NCBI GenBank assembly: GCA_965203365.1
Contig: OZ241878.1
Location: 682,001 to 746,000 of the forward strand
Reading direction: 5' to 3'
Source: VYFG01 sp965203365
GTDB lineage: Bacteria; Pseudomonadota; Gammaproteobacteria; Arenicellales; Poriferihabitantaceae
Length of the DNA stretch: 64,000 nucleotides
The position numbers were made by a program, and so were the translations under genes. Shown here piece by piece: positions 1 to 9,361 of this stretch (position 1 is the stretch's first letter; each line of letters begins with the position of its first letter). A model generated the notes under the pieces. It had not been told where the DNA came from and did not search any database. It was given only the letters and a program-made list of their open reading frames with translations.

Positions 1-2
1 AT

Positions 3-1472
3 CGGTCTGGAGAAGTCCTGTTCGTCGAACAGAAGAATGGCCCTCTGGAAGAAATCAACGAGAGACTCGTCAAGCGATATGGAACTGACGAGAAGGATGT
101 GGCTCAACAGATTCATCGGTCCATTAACAAGGTGCGGGAAAAATTCAATCGCCTGCATGGTAAAAATCGAAGACTGGTCGTGAATTACCTCATTTACTGT
201 CCTGACTATCGGATAAAACAGGTCAATGCCGCCGGGCTGAATGCAGAGCGTATTGTCGACGCCACGGCCAAAGATGGGTTGTCAATAAGAATTCAGACAT
301 TATTGGGACCCGGTCAGAAAACGCGGGACGGTTGGTACCAAAAAGTTGAAAATTTCTTTTATCAAACATTTGATTTGGTGCCCGATATCCACACCCATAT
401 CGGGTCACAGGAAAAGCGGTTCGTGCGCCAAAGTGGGGCGCTGGCCGATATTTTGATCAATCTCAAGATGGAGCCTTTCCGGCTCAAGATATCGGGGGCG
501 GCGGGCAGTGGTAAGAGCCTGTTCGCCAGGCGGTTCTTGGATCGTGAGATCGCCGATGACCGAGCGGTATTGCTGATTTGTTTTAATCGTCCATTGGCCG
601 AGCGGTTCATACAAAGTGTTGGCAATGCGGGAACAGTCAATACATTTCATGGATTCTGTAAAGAGTTTCTGGAATCTGTCGGACAGGGGGTGAACTTTGA
701 GTCGACGAAAACAGATTCGGTCTTCTGGCAAGGTGTCCTAGAGCAGGTCATGGACCAGAAAATCGAAGATAAGAACAAATATGACACGCTGATTGTGGAT
801 GAAGGTCAGGATTTTGAACAAGAATGGTTTGAGATTATCCAGCTCTTCCTTCGTGAAAGCGCGAACATTCTCTGGCTGGAGGATGTCGATCAGAATCTAT
901 ACAACAAGCCACCCGTATCACTGGATGGGTTTGTTGGCTACAGTATTAAACTCAACTACCGTTCGCCGGAATCGATTGCACGATTCATTAAGGACTCACT
1001 GCCCATTGATTTTGATCAGGGGAATGATTTACCGGGTTTGGGTGTCGGTATTCACGGCTATACCCATGCCGATGAGCAGCCAAAAATCGTCGGTAAGATC
1101 GTTCAGCAATTGATTCATGATGGGTTCAGACCGGATGAGATTGTCGTGATCTCATGTCGCAGTGCGCAAAAGTCAGTGCTCGGCCAATGTGATCAGGTTG
1201 GTGGAGTAGGTTTGCGACGTTATACCAATACGTACGATGAGAGCGGACATCAGGTCATGACAGATGGTGACTTGCTATTCGACAGCGTTTATCGATTCAA
1301 GGGGCAAGAGGCACCTGCTGTCATTTTGGTGGATGTGGATCCGAATACAGCGCACCAGACGCGCGACGAAAAGGTACTGTTTTGCGGAATGACGCGAGCG
1401 ACAGTCCGACTGGAAGTGGTCGTAAACAGTGAAAACGACTATTGCAGCCGATTTTTCGACAAACTGAAATAG
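3..1472 (+). CDS. NERD-domain SF1 helicase, 5'-truncated by window edge
   Basis: The reading frame is open from the first bases of the window, so the gene starts outside it; the internal GTG at 99 is not the real start. The first visible residues (GEVLFVEQKNG) resemble the core of a NERD nuclease-related domain. A UvrD/Rep-like SF1 helicase core follows, with Walker A GAAGSGKS near nt 493-516 and a Walker B-type VDEGQDF near nt 796. The late motifs include FKGQEAPAVILV and GMTRATVRLEV. NERD-helicase fusions are frequent in phage-defence islands and probably process DNA ends or foreign DNA. The gene is followed 25 bp later by AddB- and AddA-like genes on the same strand, which suggests one operon. 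The family is well supported. The role in defence is inferred from context. Confidence 0.8.
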   Translation, partial: RSGEVLFVEQKNGPLEEINERLVKRYGTDEKDVAQQIHRSINKVREKFNRLHGKNRRLVVNYLIYCPDYRIKQVNAAGLNAERIVDATAKDGLSIRIQTLLGPGQKTRDGWYQKVENFFYQTFDLVPDIHTHIGSQEKRFVRQSGALADILINLKMEPFRLKISGAAGSGKSLFARRFLDREIADDRAVLLICFNRPLAERFIQSVGNAGTVNTFHGFCKEFLESVGQGVNFESTKTDSVFWQGVLEQVMDQKIEDKNKYDTLIVDEGQDFEQEWFEIIQLFLRESANILWLEDVDQNLYNKPPVSLDGFVGYSIKLNYRSPESIARFIKDSLPIDFDQGNDLPGLGVGIHGYTHADEQPKIVGKIVQQLIHDGFRPDEIVVISCRSAQKSVLGQCDQVGGVGLRRYTNTYDESGHQVMTDGDLLFDSVYRFKGQEAPAVILVDVDPNTAHQTRDEKVLFCGMTRATVRLEVVVNSENDYCSRFFDKLK

Positions 1473-1497
1473 AAAACTGGCAGGTTAAGAGAGCGGA

Positions 1498-4263
1498 TTG
1501 TCTCAACACATTCTTCAATTCCTATTGGTACCCGATTCGGGCGCCGCGCGGCGCCTGCGACGCCGCTTGGCCTTGCGCAGTGCGCGTTCGGGTATTGTCG
1601 TCGGCACCTGGTCGGAGTTGATGGTAAGGGCGTGTCACGCCTATCTGGTCCCGGAAAGGATTGATGATCACGACAAAGGCTTCAGTCATGCGTTGGAACA
1701 ACTCGAAGATGCTTTTTGGACTGAGAGCCTTTCGGTAGCCCCTGTGGCCACCGCCGCAGCCGTCAAATCGGCGCTGATCCAGGTCGTGTCGGCGACCGAT
1801 CCCTCAGACAATGGGGAAATTGCCAGTTTTAAGGGGTTATCTCAAAGACCACAGCGACACCTTGAAGATCTGTTCCGTCTAGCCAAGTGGTTCCAAGGAC
1901 AATGGCCACAGGAACTGTCAGCAATGCAGTCGGTGCTGGCGGCTGATGCAAATGATGCCCTGCATACGATTCGGGTGTATCGCCATGAAGGGATGCCCCG
2001 GTTGACCCGATGGCAGACTGCGCTGGTCGAGAAACTCAATCAGGATGCAGACCAGTCCAAGGAACATCACGATGAGGAATTGTCCGGGATGCTGAACGCA
2101 ATGCTGGGCAGTGATTTCGCGGCGGAACCGGGAAGTAGCCTGCGGGTCCTCCAGGAGCGGCTGTTCGACTCTGTCCCCGACAAAGGTGAGCTTGACACCT
2201 TGATACAGTGGGTCGGTACCCGAGACTTCCTGCAAGAAGCAGAAGTCGCGGCGGGCATGGTACAGACTCTGCTGATGGAGACTCCCGACCTTGAGCCCGC
2301 CGAGATCGGCCTGTTAATTCCTGACAGTTTCGAGTACGCCACGGCGTTGGAGGAGGTGTGTGCGCTTGGTGGCATCGGGCTTTCGGGGTTGCCCGTGGAG
2401 CGTTGGCGCCGTGATCTGGGCGCTGAGGTGGTTTTTCATTTTCTGTATTGTCGGCAAACGCCTGCACCCGCCATGGCTCTGGCAGTATGTTTGTCATCGC
2501 CACTGATGCCCTGGTCTCGTGAAGAAGGGGCGGTACTGGCACAAGCGGTGATGGATGGGGATTACCGATTGCACCCGTTGTCCTCCACCCACCGGGACGG
2601 GCGAATCATGCTGAATCTATTGCGAAACGGCGATAGCGAGCCTGCTTCTTTAGTCAAGGCACTACGGGATTTCGTGTCTTTGCTACGGGCCGATGAGGGA
2701 CTCGTCGGTCATATTCAACAAGCCAAGGCGGCGGTGGAACAGATCAGAGTCGCACTGGAAAGTGCCACCTCCATCGATTGGACCGGGTTGCGTCGAACCG
2801 TCAGTCCGGGCTTCATGACCTCGGGGGAATCTCCCGACTTCAATTGCGAAGGTGTGACGGTGTGGCGCGAATCCCAGGAAATTTGGCGACCCGTGCAGCA
2901 CTTGATTGTACTGGGCTTTGCCCAGGGGCATTATCCCTCCGCCCTGACGAGCGATCCGGTTTTCTCGGTCGACGACTTTGTCTCCATTCGTGAGTGCACT
3001 GGCCTGACCGTCAGCACCCCTACGGAAGTGCTGGAAGAGCGGCGTCTGCGATTCAAACGGCAACTCGGTGCCGTCAGCGAATCGGTCACCTTCCTCGTGC
3101 CACGCCATGCCCCGACAGGCGAAACACAAGCGCCTTCGGAGAGCCTGGTGTTCATGCACCAGTTGTTTGCCGGCCCGGACTCAGCCGAAGACAGGCTCTT
3201 CGAGTTGGATTCGGTAGACGATCATGGGCAGATCAGACATCTCGCCTTGGCGCCCCCTGTCTCGCCACAACCTTCCCGAACGTTTCTTGTAGAGGATCTG
3301 AATTTCGACCGGGACTTGCTGACTCTGAGACTCGACGGGGAAGGTCAGTTGAAGCCCGAGTCACCAAGCAGTCTAGAGACGCTGATGGTCTCAAGGCTGG
3401 CTTGGTTGCTGCGTCGCCTCAAGGCGGAGCCCTTGCTGTGGGCACCGGAATCGGCCAACGCGGCCTTGCTGGGGACGCTGGCGCACAAGGTATTTGAAGA
3501 CCTGTTTCGTCCCGAAGAGGCGCTGCTGGATGCAGACGAGATTCCGGGGCGTGTGGAAACGCTGCTCGACAGCGCCAGTCGCCGGCTGGCTCCATTTCTC
3601 CGCTCTTCCCAATGGCTGGTTGAACGACGGCATTTCACAAACGAAACGATCAAGGCTGCACGGGCCTGGCATGATGTACTGGTTCGATTGGATGCGGAGG
3701 TCCTCGCCAGCGAGGTCTGGCTACAAGGAATCTGGTCTGGTATTCCCATTCATGGCCAGAGCGACCTGCTTCTAGGCTTGCCTGGAGACCAGCTGTTGGT
3801 CGTGGACTACAAACGCTCAAAGTCGACCAGTCGTCGGCCGCGCATGGCGAAAGGCTACGATAGCCAGGTGAACCTTTATCGGGCCATGTTGGAAACGGGT
3901 GGACTGAAGGATGACACAGACGAACCGCTGCGAGGCAGGATTCGCAGCGCGGCTCGGACCGGGATCGTATACTACATGCTGAACGATCAGGTCTCCTTGT
4001 CCGATTCGGTACTGCCAGAATCCGGTATCGTTCCGGGTTGGCAGATGCTGGGAAACGATGTGGCCAGTCGGGCCATGGCGCTGATTCAGCGGCGGCTTGG
4101 TGAAGTCAAAGGTGGCGAGGTGCGGCTTAATCGGTCGGGTGATGCCGAATTTTTCGAGAAACAAGCTGGGATAAGGCCCTATGCCTTGGGCAACAGCCCG
4201 CTGATCGATTTGTTTACTGTGGCGGATGAGGCGGAGGAAGCACGATGGCCATCCCTGCCTTGA
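1498..4263 (+). CDS. AddB-like RecB-family nuclease
   Basis: A protein of about 921 residues that resembles the AddB/RexB half of AddAB helicase-nucleases. The C-terminal part carries a RecB-type PD-(D/E)XK nuclease: GTLAHKVFEDLF (metal-binding His), GQSDLLLG followed by LLVVDYKRSKS (catalytic D and D-x-K) and YDSQVNLYRAML (Q-x3-Y). No convincing Walker A is seen at the N-terminus, so it may be a catalytically reduced helicase subunit, as AddB often is. The start is TTG at 1498. An in-frame stop lies at 1486, which leaves no alternative upstream, and the residues just after the TTG (ILQFLLVPDSG) look like a real AddB N-terminus. The 3' end overlaps the AddA-like gene by 19 bp, so the two proteins probably form a complex. 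Housekeeping AddAB cannot be excluded, but the defence neighbourhood argues for a dedicated pair. Confidence 0.8.
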   Translation: MSQHILQFLLVPDSGAARRLRRRLALRSARSGIVVGTWSELMVRACHAYLVPERIDDHDKGFSHALEQLEDAFWTESLSVAPVATAAAVKSALIQVVSATDPSDNGEIASFKGLSQRPQRHLEDLFRLAKWFQGQWPQELSAMQSVLAADANDALHTIRVYRHEGMPRLTRWQTALVEKLNQDADQSKEHHDEELSGMLNAMLGSDFAAEPGSSLRVLQERLFDSVPDKGELDTLIQWVGTRDFLQEAEVAAGMVQTLLMETPDLEPAEIGLLIPDSFEYATALEEVCALGGIGLSGLPVERWRRDLGAEVVFHFLYCRQTPAPAMALAVCLSSPLMPWSREEGAVLAQAVMDGDYRLHPLSSTHRDGRIMLNLLRNGDSEPASLVKALRDFVSLLRADEGLVGHIQQAKAAVEQIRVALESATSIDWTGLRRTVSPGFMTSGESPDFNCEGVTVWRESQEIWRPVQHLIVLGFAQGHYPSALTSDPVFSVDDFVSIRECTGLTVSTPTEVLEERRLRFKRQLGAVSESVTFLVPRHAPTGETQAPSESLVFMHQLFAGPDSAEDRLFELDSVDDHGQIRHLALAPPVSPQPSRTFLVEDLNFDRDLLTLRLDGEGQLKPESPSSLETLMVSRLAWLLRRLKAEPLLWAPESANAALLGTLAHKVFEDLFRPEEALLDADEIPGRVETLLDSASRRLAPFLRSSQWLVERRHFTNETIKAARAWHDVLVRLDAEVLASEVWLQGIWSGIPIHGQSDLLLGLPGDQLLVVDYKRSKSTSRRPRMAKGYDSQVNLYRAMLETGGLKDDTDEPLRGRIRSAARTGIVYYMLNDQVSLSDSVLPESGIVPGWQMLGNDVASRAMALIQRRLGEVKGGEVRLNRSGDAEFFEKQAGIRPYALGNSPLIDLFTVADEAEEARWPSLP

Positions 4264-7200
4264 CGGTGATTCCTGCCGGTGCGGGCTCGGGGAAGACCCA
4301 CACGATCCAGCAGCAATTGGGGGACTGGGTTCGCGACGGCTGGGTGGCACCGGAACGGATCGTCGCGGTGACCTTTGCCGAAGCCGCTGCGGCCGAGTTG
4401 CGGGAACGGATCCGTGCGACATTGCTGGCCATGGGACACGCACAAGATGCGCTGCGCCTCGACCAGGCCTATATCTCCACCATACATAGTTTGGGTTTGC
4501 GGGTGCTGACCGAATTCGCCTTTGAGGCCGGTTCATCACCTCAGCCTCGACTGCTCAATGAAGATGAGAAAAATGCTCTGGTCCGCTTGGCCTTATCCCG
4601 TACGGACAAGGCGGACAGGATGATGTCCAATCTTGCGGCCTACGGTTACCGTTATGACTTCGTCACCCAAAAAAGTGCTGAGGATAGTTTCCGCGACGAC
4701 CTGCTACGAATCGTCGAGCTGTTACGGGCGTTGGGATGGCAGGACTACACCGATGGCTACGCCACCGAAGCCGCCACCTATATCTCGGAACGTTACGGGC
4801 CCACCTCGGATGGCGATGAACTGAGTCATGGCCTACGGCAAAGCGTCAAGGTCCTGCTCAAGGCATACCCCAAAAGTCTGGGTCCGGTGTATGGCACCAG
4901 TGCCGCCGCTGCCCGCGCGTTATTCAACGACTTTCAACATCTGAATCGGGCACTTGATGGGGATGCCCTGGACACGGATTGGAAACTTTGGAAAGGTCTG
5001 CGTACGCTGCGCCAGTCGAAGCGCGGAACAGAACTGCCGGAAAGGTATGACATGTTGTCGTCTGCGGTCATCGCAGCAGCCAATGCGCTACCATGCCACC
5101 CCGGCCCGTTGGCCCATGCGATTGCACACGTGCAGGCCCTCCTGTCAGCGGGACAGGAAGTGCTGGTTTACTACGATGAGGCCAAGCATGAGGCGGGTTT
5201 GGTGGATTACAGCGACATGATCACCAGGACGGGGCAATTGCTCCGTTCGCGCCCCGATGTGCTTCGGATGCTGGTGCAGCAAGTGGACTGTCTGGTGGTC
5301 GATGAGTTCCAGGACACCAACCCGATTCAATTCACCCTGTTATGGCAATTGAAAGCGGCCGGCGTACCAACCATGGTGGTTGGCGACCTGAAGCAGGCCA
5401 TCATGGGATTCCAGGGAGCGGATCCGCGATTGTTCGAAGCCCTGATCAGGCAATATCCGCACGCATCCCGGCCGTTGACGCGAAACTGGCGCTCTCAACC
5501 CCGGCTGGTGGATTTCGTCAATGCGCTTGGGATCAGCCTGTTTCGCGAAGACTACGTCGCATTGGAACCGCAGGGCAAGGATAGCGCCTTGGCACCACTC
5601 GATGTGTTGTCATTCCCGGCGAAGGCCAGGAAGAGTCAGCACGCCATTCGGGCAGTAGCCGTGGGTGAACGGTTGAAGGCGTTGCTTGATGATGACGACC
5701 AGCAGATTCTGGATCGGAGAACGAAAAAGCGCCGGCGACTTCGCGCGGGTGACATGGCGGTGCTTTGTCCGACCAACCCCATGTTGGCTACATACGCCGA
5801 AGTGCTTCGGGCGCAGGGACTGCGCGTCCGGCTGCAGGCAGACGGTTGGTTTTCCTCGCGGCCTGTGCAAATTGCCTGGCACGCATTGGCTTATCTGGCC
5901 AATTCCGCAGATCGCCACGCAGCGCTGTATCTGGCGGTAACCGAGTTGGGTTCCTTGAGTCTTCAGGATGCGTTGGCTCAGTTGATGGATCAAGGCCGGA
6001 TTGATGAGCCATTGCTAACGAGGCTTGACGAACTGGCAGAGGGGGTGACTGAGCGAACCGTTTATGCCTTGGTTGCGGACATGATTCGCGCCTTGGGCCT
6101 ATTCGACGTGGTGGCACTCTGGTCAGACGGGGAGCAGGCTCGTGCGAATCTGCTGCGTCTGCTGGCGGAAGCGGGTGAGTTTATGGACGCCAACCGAGAA
6201 GCCATGGCGAGCGGTGGTTATTTCGGCTCCGGAATTCAGACCTTTCTGGCCTGGATGGCCGCTCGGGTAGAGGAAAAGGATGGCGATCAGCAGCCGGATC
6301 CACGGGTGCTTGATGAGAACGCGATCGTACTCACGACTTGGCATGGTTCCAAGGGACGGGAATGGCCGGTGGTTGCAGTCTGTGGACTTGATCGAGAGAT
6401 CAAGGCACGGTTACCCCAGGTCGAACTGGGTTACCGTACCTTCGACGAGTTGTCGCGACTGCTTGAGCATGCCCGGATCGAGTACGCCCCGGCTTTCGCT
6501 GCTCCGGAAACGAATGATCGGTTTCTGTCCGAACTTCAGGAAAACGAGGATATCGGGGCGAGGCGGCTATTGTATGTTGCGCTGACACGGGCCAGGGATA
6601 AGATGGTCCTGGAGTGGCCCGGCTATCTGGCTGGAAAGGACCGCTTTACCTTTTGGTCGATCCTGACCGGAGATTGTGGGCTCACTCTGGACGCAGAAAA
6701 GTTCCAGGTCGGTGACCGGGACTTCTCCTGTACTGTGATCGAAGGATCGGATCAGCTTCCGGATGACCTGGATATCGGAGCGGTTTCGGCGAGTCTGGAA
6801 CTGTCGGTCACGGGTCGGCGTGCGATCCGGGCTGCTACGGTTTCGGAAACGGTCACCCCGGACAGCCGTGCCCCTTCAGCAGCGGAAGTGGTGGCCGATG
6901 CGTCGATCAGGGAAGGTTTGATCCTTGAGCGGTATGGCTTGGGGCTGGAGGTTGATGTCGGTCTGGCAGGGGTGGATTTCGGGACCTTCGCTCACCGATG
7001 CTTCGAGGTATTGGGAGTGAAGCCTCATCTCAAGGAGAGAATCCCTGAGATTACCGGCGTGAAAATCAACCCGGATGCATTGGAGAAAATCACTGTGGCC
7101 GTGGGGCAATTTGAGACCTGGCTGGTGGATTACCTTGACAGCACATCGGTGCTGCGGGAGTGGCCAATCCTGGCGCTGGACGAGCAGGGGACTGTCGTAT

Positions 7201-7430
7201 CTGGAACGGCCGACTTGATTGTGGAAACTACGGAAGGTATCTGGGTGATCGACCATAAGTCCGATCAGGTCGATGATCCGGAGACAGCGTTTAGCAATTA
7301 CAGACCACAGCTTGAGTCTTATGCCAACGCCCTCACAAACGCTGGGCAGCAGGTGTTGGGCACAGGGATTAACTGGATACGGCGTGGTGAGGTGGTATTA
7401 CATCGATCAGGCAGGTTGTTAGAAGAGTAA
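4245..7430 (+). CDS. AddA-like SF1 helicase with C-terminal PD-(D/E)XK nuclease
   Basis: This 1061-residue protein has the AddA/RecB plan. A UvrD-type helicase starts almost at residue 1 with Walker A AGAGSGKT (residues 11-18). Motif II VVDEFQDTNP lies near residue 351. The later helicase motifs are TTWHGSKGREWPVV and LLYVALTRARDKM. The C-terminal nuclease shows FGTFAHRCFEVLG, then GTADLIVE (about residue 987) and VIDHKSDQ (about 1001-1007), then YRPQLESYANAL. Known AddAB complexes unwind and degrade duplex DNA from ends, often controlled by Chi. Here the gene overlaps the AddB-like gene and lies downstream of a NERD helicase, so the three may form one DNA-degrading defence machine. The family assignment is strong. 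The specific role is inference. Confidence 0.88.
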   Translation: MAIPALTVIPAGAGSGKTHTIQQQLGDWVRDGWVAPERIVAVTFAEAAAAELRERIRATLLAMGHAQDALRLDQAYISTIHSLGLRVLTEFAFEAGSSPQPRLLNEDEKNALVRLALSRTDKADRMMSNLAAYGYRYDFVTQKSAEDSFRDDLLRIVELLRALGWQDYTDGYATEAATYISERYGPTSDGDELSHGLRQSVKVLLKAYPKSLGPVYGTSAAAARALFNDFQHLNRALDGDALDTDWKLWKGLRTLRQSKRGTELPERYDMLSSAVIAAANALPCHPGPLAHAIAHVQALLSAGQEVLVYYDEAKHEAGLVDYSDMITRTGQLLRSRPDVLRMLVQQVDCLVVDEFQDTNPIQFTLLWQLKAAGVPTMVVGDLKQAIMGFQGADPRLFEALIRQYPHASRPLTRNWRSQPRLVDFVNALGISLFREDYVALEPQGKDSALAPLDVLSFPAKARKSQHAIRAVAVGERLKALLDDDDQQILDRRTKKRRRLRAGDMAVLCPTNPMLATYAEVLRAQGLRVRLQADGWFSSRPVQIAWHALAYLANSADRHAALYLAVTELGSLSLQDALAQLMDQGRIDEPLLTRLDELAEGVTERTVYALVADMIRALGLFDVVALWSDGEQARANLLRLLAEAGEFMDANREAMASGGYFGSGIQTFLAWMAARVEEKDGDQQPDPRVLDENAIVLTTWHGSKGREWPVVAVCGLDREIKARLPQVELGYRTFDELSRLLEHARIEYAPAFAAPETNDRFLSELQENEDIGARRLLYVALTRARDKMVLEWPGYLAGKDRFTFWSILTGDCGLTLDAEKFQVGDRDFSCTVIEGSDQLPDDLDIGAVSASLELSVTGRRAIRAATVSETVTPDSRAPSAAEVVADASIREGLILERYGLGLEVDVGLAGVDFGTFAHRCFEVLGVKPHLKERIPEITGVKINPDALEKITVAVGQFETWLVDYLDSTSVLREWPILALDEQGTVVSGTADLIVETTEGIWVIDHKSDQVDDPETAFSNYRPQLESYANALTNAGQQVLGTGINWIRRGEVVLHRSGRLLEE

Positions 7431-7464
7431 TCGAGACCTAGCAAATGGAGCGGTAGGGAAAACC

Positions 7465-7530
7465 ATGAGCGACGAGATAAAGAAAATAGACTTGATCAAA
7501 AACATGGCAGTTTTCCAAGACTTTCGATAG
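7465..7530 (+). pseudogene. N-terminal remnant of an AAA_13-type ATPase gene
   Basis: A 21-codon ORF reads MSDEIKKIDLIKNMAVFQDF before a stop. The string IKNMAVFQDF is typical of the first residues of large AAA_13/RloC-like ATPases, which normally continue with an aspartate/tryptophan-containing stretch and a Walker A. Nothing further of such a protein follows. It is therefore probably the scar of a deleted defence gene. The match is short and made from memory, so confidence is low. A leader peptide is the alternative. Confidence 0.3.
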
Positions 7531-7646
7531 GCATCATCCGTAAGAGCCGGATGGTATGCCCGGTCGCAGACATGGCGACACCGTTGGATGTTGAGTATGT
7601 GTTATCTTGTGAAAGAGACACCGAACCAGACACCGACACTGATGCC

Positions 7647-8801
7647 ATGAAAGAGTCAGACAGTCGGGTGCCACCGCCCTGGCGCAGCCAACGTCAGTCC
7701 AGAGGCGCTGTTCTTGAACGCTTTCGGGGCTGTCTGCTCGGTGGGGCAGTCGGCGATGCTCTGGGTGCCTCAGTCGAGTTCATGCAACGCACTGAGATTC
7801 TCCGTCGCTTTGGCCCGAAGGGCATCACCCGGTATGCCCCCATTTATGGGGGTCTGGGGAAGATCACCGACGACACCCAGATGACCCTGTTCACCGCGGA
7901 GGGATTGATCCGAGGCTGGGTGCAGGGCTGTTTCAAGGGTATGACCAACTATCCCAAGGTGACCGCTCATGCCTACTTGCGCTGGCTGCAAACCCAGGGC
8001 GATTGGTCAAGCTGCAACATCGACTTTGGTATTCATGAGCCGGGCTGGCTTTTTCAGCAGCATGAGTTGCACAATTGCCGGGCGCCAGGTACTACCTGTC
8101 TGTCTGCGCTGCGAACAATGCGTTCACTTGGAGAGCCAGCCCGAAATCGCAGCAAAGGTTGCGGTGGTGTTATGCGCATGGCGCCAGTGGGATTGTTCAC
8201 TTGGCGCTTACGCGAGCACGAATCACCCCGAGACACTTTTCAACTGGGCAACGTGTTGGCCGCGCTGACCCATGGCCATCCCACCGGGTCACTGACTGGC
8301 GGCGTTCTGGCTGTGTTGATTCTGGCTCTGGTTGACGGCGCTTCGCTGACGGATGCGCTGGCGACTTCGAAAGCCATCCTTCGAGATGAGTCCAGTTATG
8401 AGGAAACGTTGCGAGCCATCGAGCGAGCCGAGGAGCTGGCTGTCTCTGGATTGCCGCATGCAGAGGTGATTACCCAGTTGGGCGAGGGCTGGATTGCCGA
8501 GGAAGCCTTGGCGATCGCAATCTATTGCGCCTTGGTTGCCCCTAATTTCCAACAGGGTGTCATCCTGGCAGTGAATCATGATGGTGACTCGGACTCGACC
8601 GGAGCCATTGCGGGCAACTTGCTGGGAACGATGCATGGCGTGAAGGCGATCCCTGCCGAGTGGCTCAAGCCACTGGAGATGCGTGAGGTCATTACCGAGC
8701 TGGCGGATGATCTCTACGCATTCAAGGATTGGAATGTGGCCGAGTACAGCGACAATGAAGAGTTGAACCAGCGGATATGGCAGAAGTACCCGGGATTCTG
8801 A
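7647..8801 (+). CDS. ADP-ribosylglycohydrolase (DraG/ADPRH family)
   Basis: This protein removes ADP-ribose from arginine or other acceptors with the help of two Mg ions. The family signatures are present in order: RFRGCLLGGAVGDALG at the start of the fold, ITDDTQMTLFTAEGL (metal-binding TDDT) and GDSDSTGAIAG near the C-terminus (second metal-binding motif). Family members are usually 300-350 residues. The frame is open back to an ATG at 7551, but those extra 32 codons have an odd acidic composition. The ATG at 7647, giving 384 residues, is preferred. The gene stands alone, without a recognisable ADP-ribosyltransferase beside it. Such hydrolases occur in defence islands, where they can counter a toxin or reset a modified target. 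Its substrate here is unknown. Confidence 0.85.
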   Translation: MKESDSRVPPPWRSQRQSRGAVLERFRGCLLGGAVGDALGASVEFMQRTEILRRFGPKGITRYAPIYGGLGKITDDTQMTLFTAEGLIRGWVQGCFKGMTNYPKVTAHAYLRWLQTQGDWSSCNIDFGIHEPGWLFQQHELHNCRAPGTTCLSALRTMRSLGEPARNRSKGCGGVMRMAPVGLFTWRLREHESPRDTFQLGNVLAALTHGHPTGSLTGGVLAVLILALVDGASLTDALATSKAILRDESSYEETLRAIERAEELAVSGLPHAEVITQLGEGWIAEEALAIAIYCALVAPNFQQGVILAVNHDGDSDSTGAIAGNLLGTMHGVKAIPAEWLKPLEMREVITELADDLYAFKDWNVAEYSDNEELNQRIWQKYPGF

Positions 8802-9361
8802 TATGGAATGAATCAGCTTGGTCAGAAATCCACGCGGCTAGAACACGGACATTGAGCACCATGAAAACAAGCTTGATCGACAGGTACGCGCTGATTCTCT
8901 GTGGGGCGAGGCGTCTGGTTGTGCGGACCTACGGCAACTCATGGATGCAAGCGACGCTATGTTCATCTAACGCACCATTCGAATCCATCATTTCGTGTGT
9001 GCGGATCGTTCTGGTCGGGATCACATCAGGCTTCACTCAGATGGTCAATGCTAATCACGAAGCACGGCATATGCTTCGTGCTGGCGGGTCGATTATTGAA
9101 GCTGTCCAAGCCGCCAAGAATGTCGGAGCTTTTGGTAAAGAGGAATGGAATGATGGCATGGTGTTGTGGTGTACTGGCACGAAAATTTGATGCAAATATT
9201 GGCAATAAACGGATTGTCTCATAGAGGAAATCACTGGGACGATATGAGAAAGGAGGCGAGGCTTCCTCGAGGTGTTTCACAGATTCTGGATTTTGTCGTG
9301 GGCCCTGAAAAGGCATGGAATGATCGAGTCAACATGCATGCCAGTCAGCGTGATGGCTCAA
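8802..9361 (+). other. 560-bp stretch with no convincing gene
   Basis: The longest reading frame ends at 9190 and could start at an ATG at 8862 (about 109 residues). It matches no family I recognise, has no clear ribosome binding site, and competes with a second overlapping frame of similar length. It may be a decayed gene. The stretch separates the ADP-ribosylglycohydrolase from the convergent DUF4143 ATPase. No hairpin followed by a T-run was seen. Confidence 0.4.

Noticed and set aside
3817..4539. 240-codon minus-strand frame across the AddB/AddA overlap
   Set aside because: Its composition is low-complexity Arg/Pro/Ser and it matches no family. The plus-strand genes explain the region.
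8777..9190. 137-codon ORF as a gene
   Set aside because: It has no family match and no ribosome site. A shorter real gene from 8862 is possible but unsupported.
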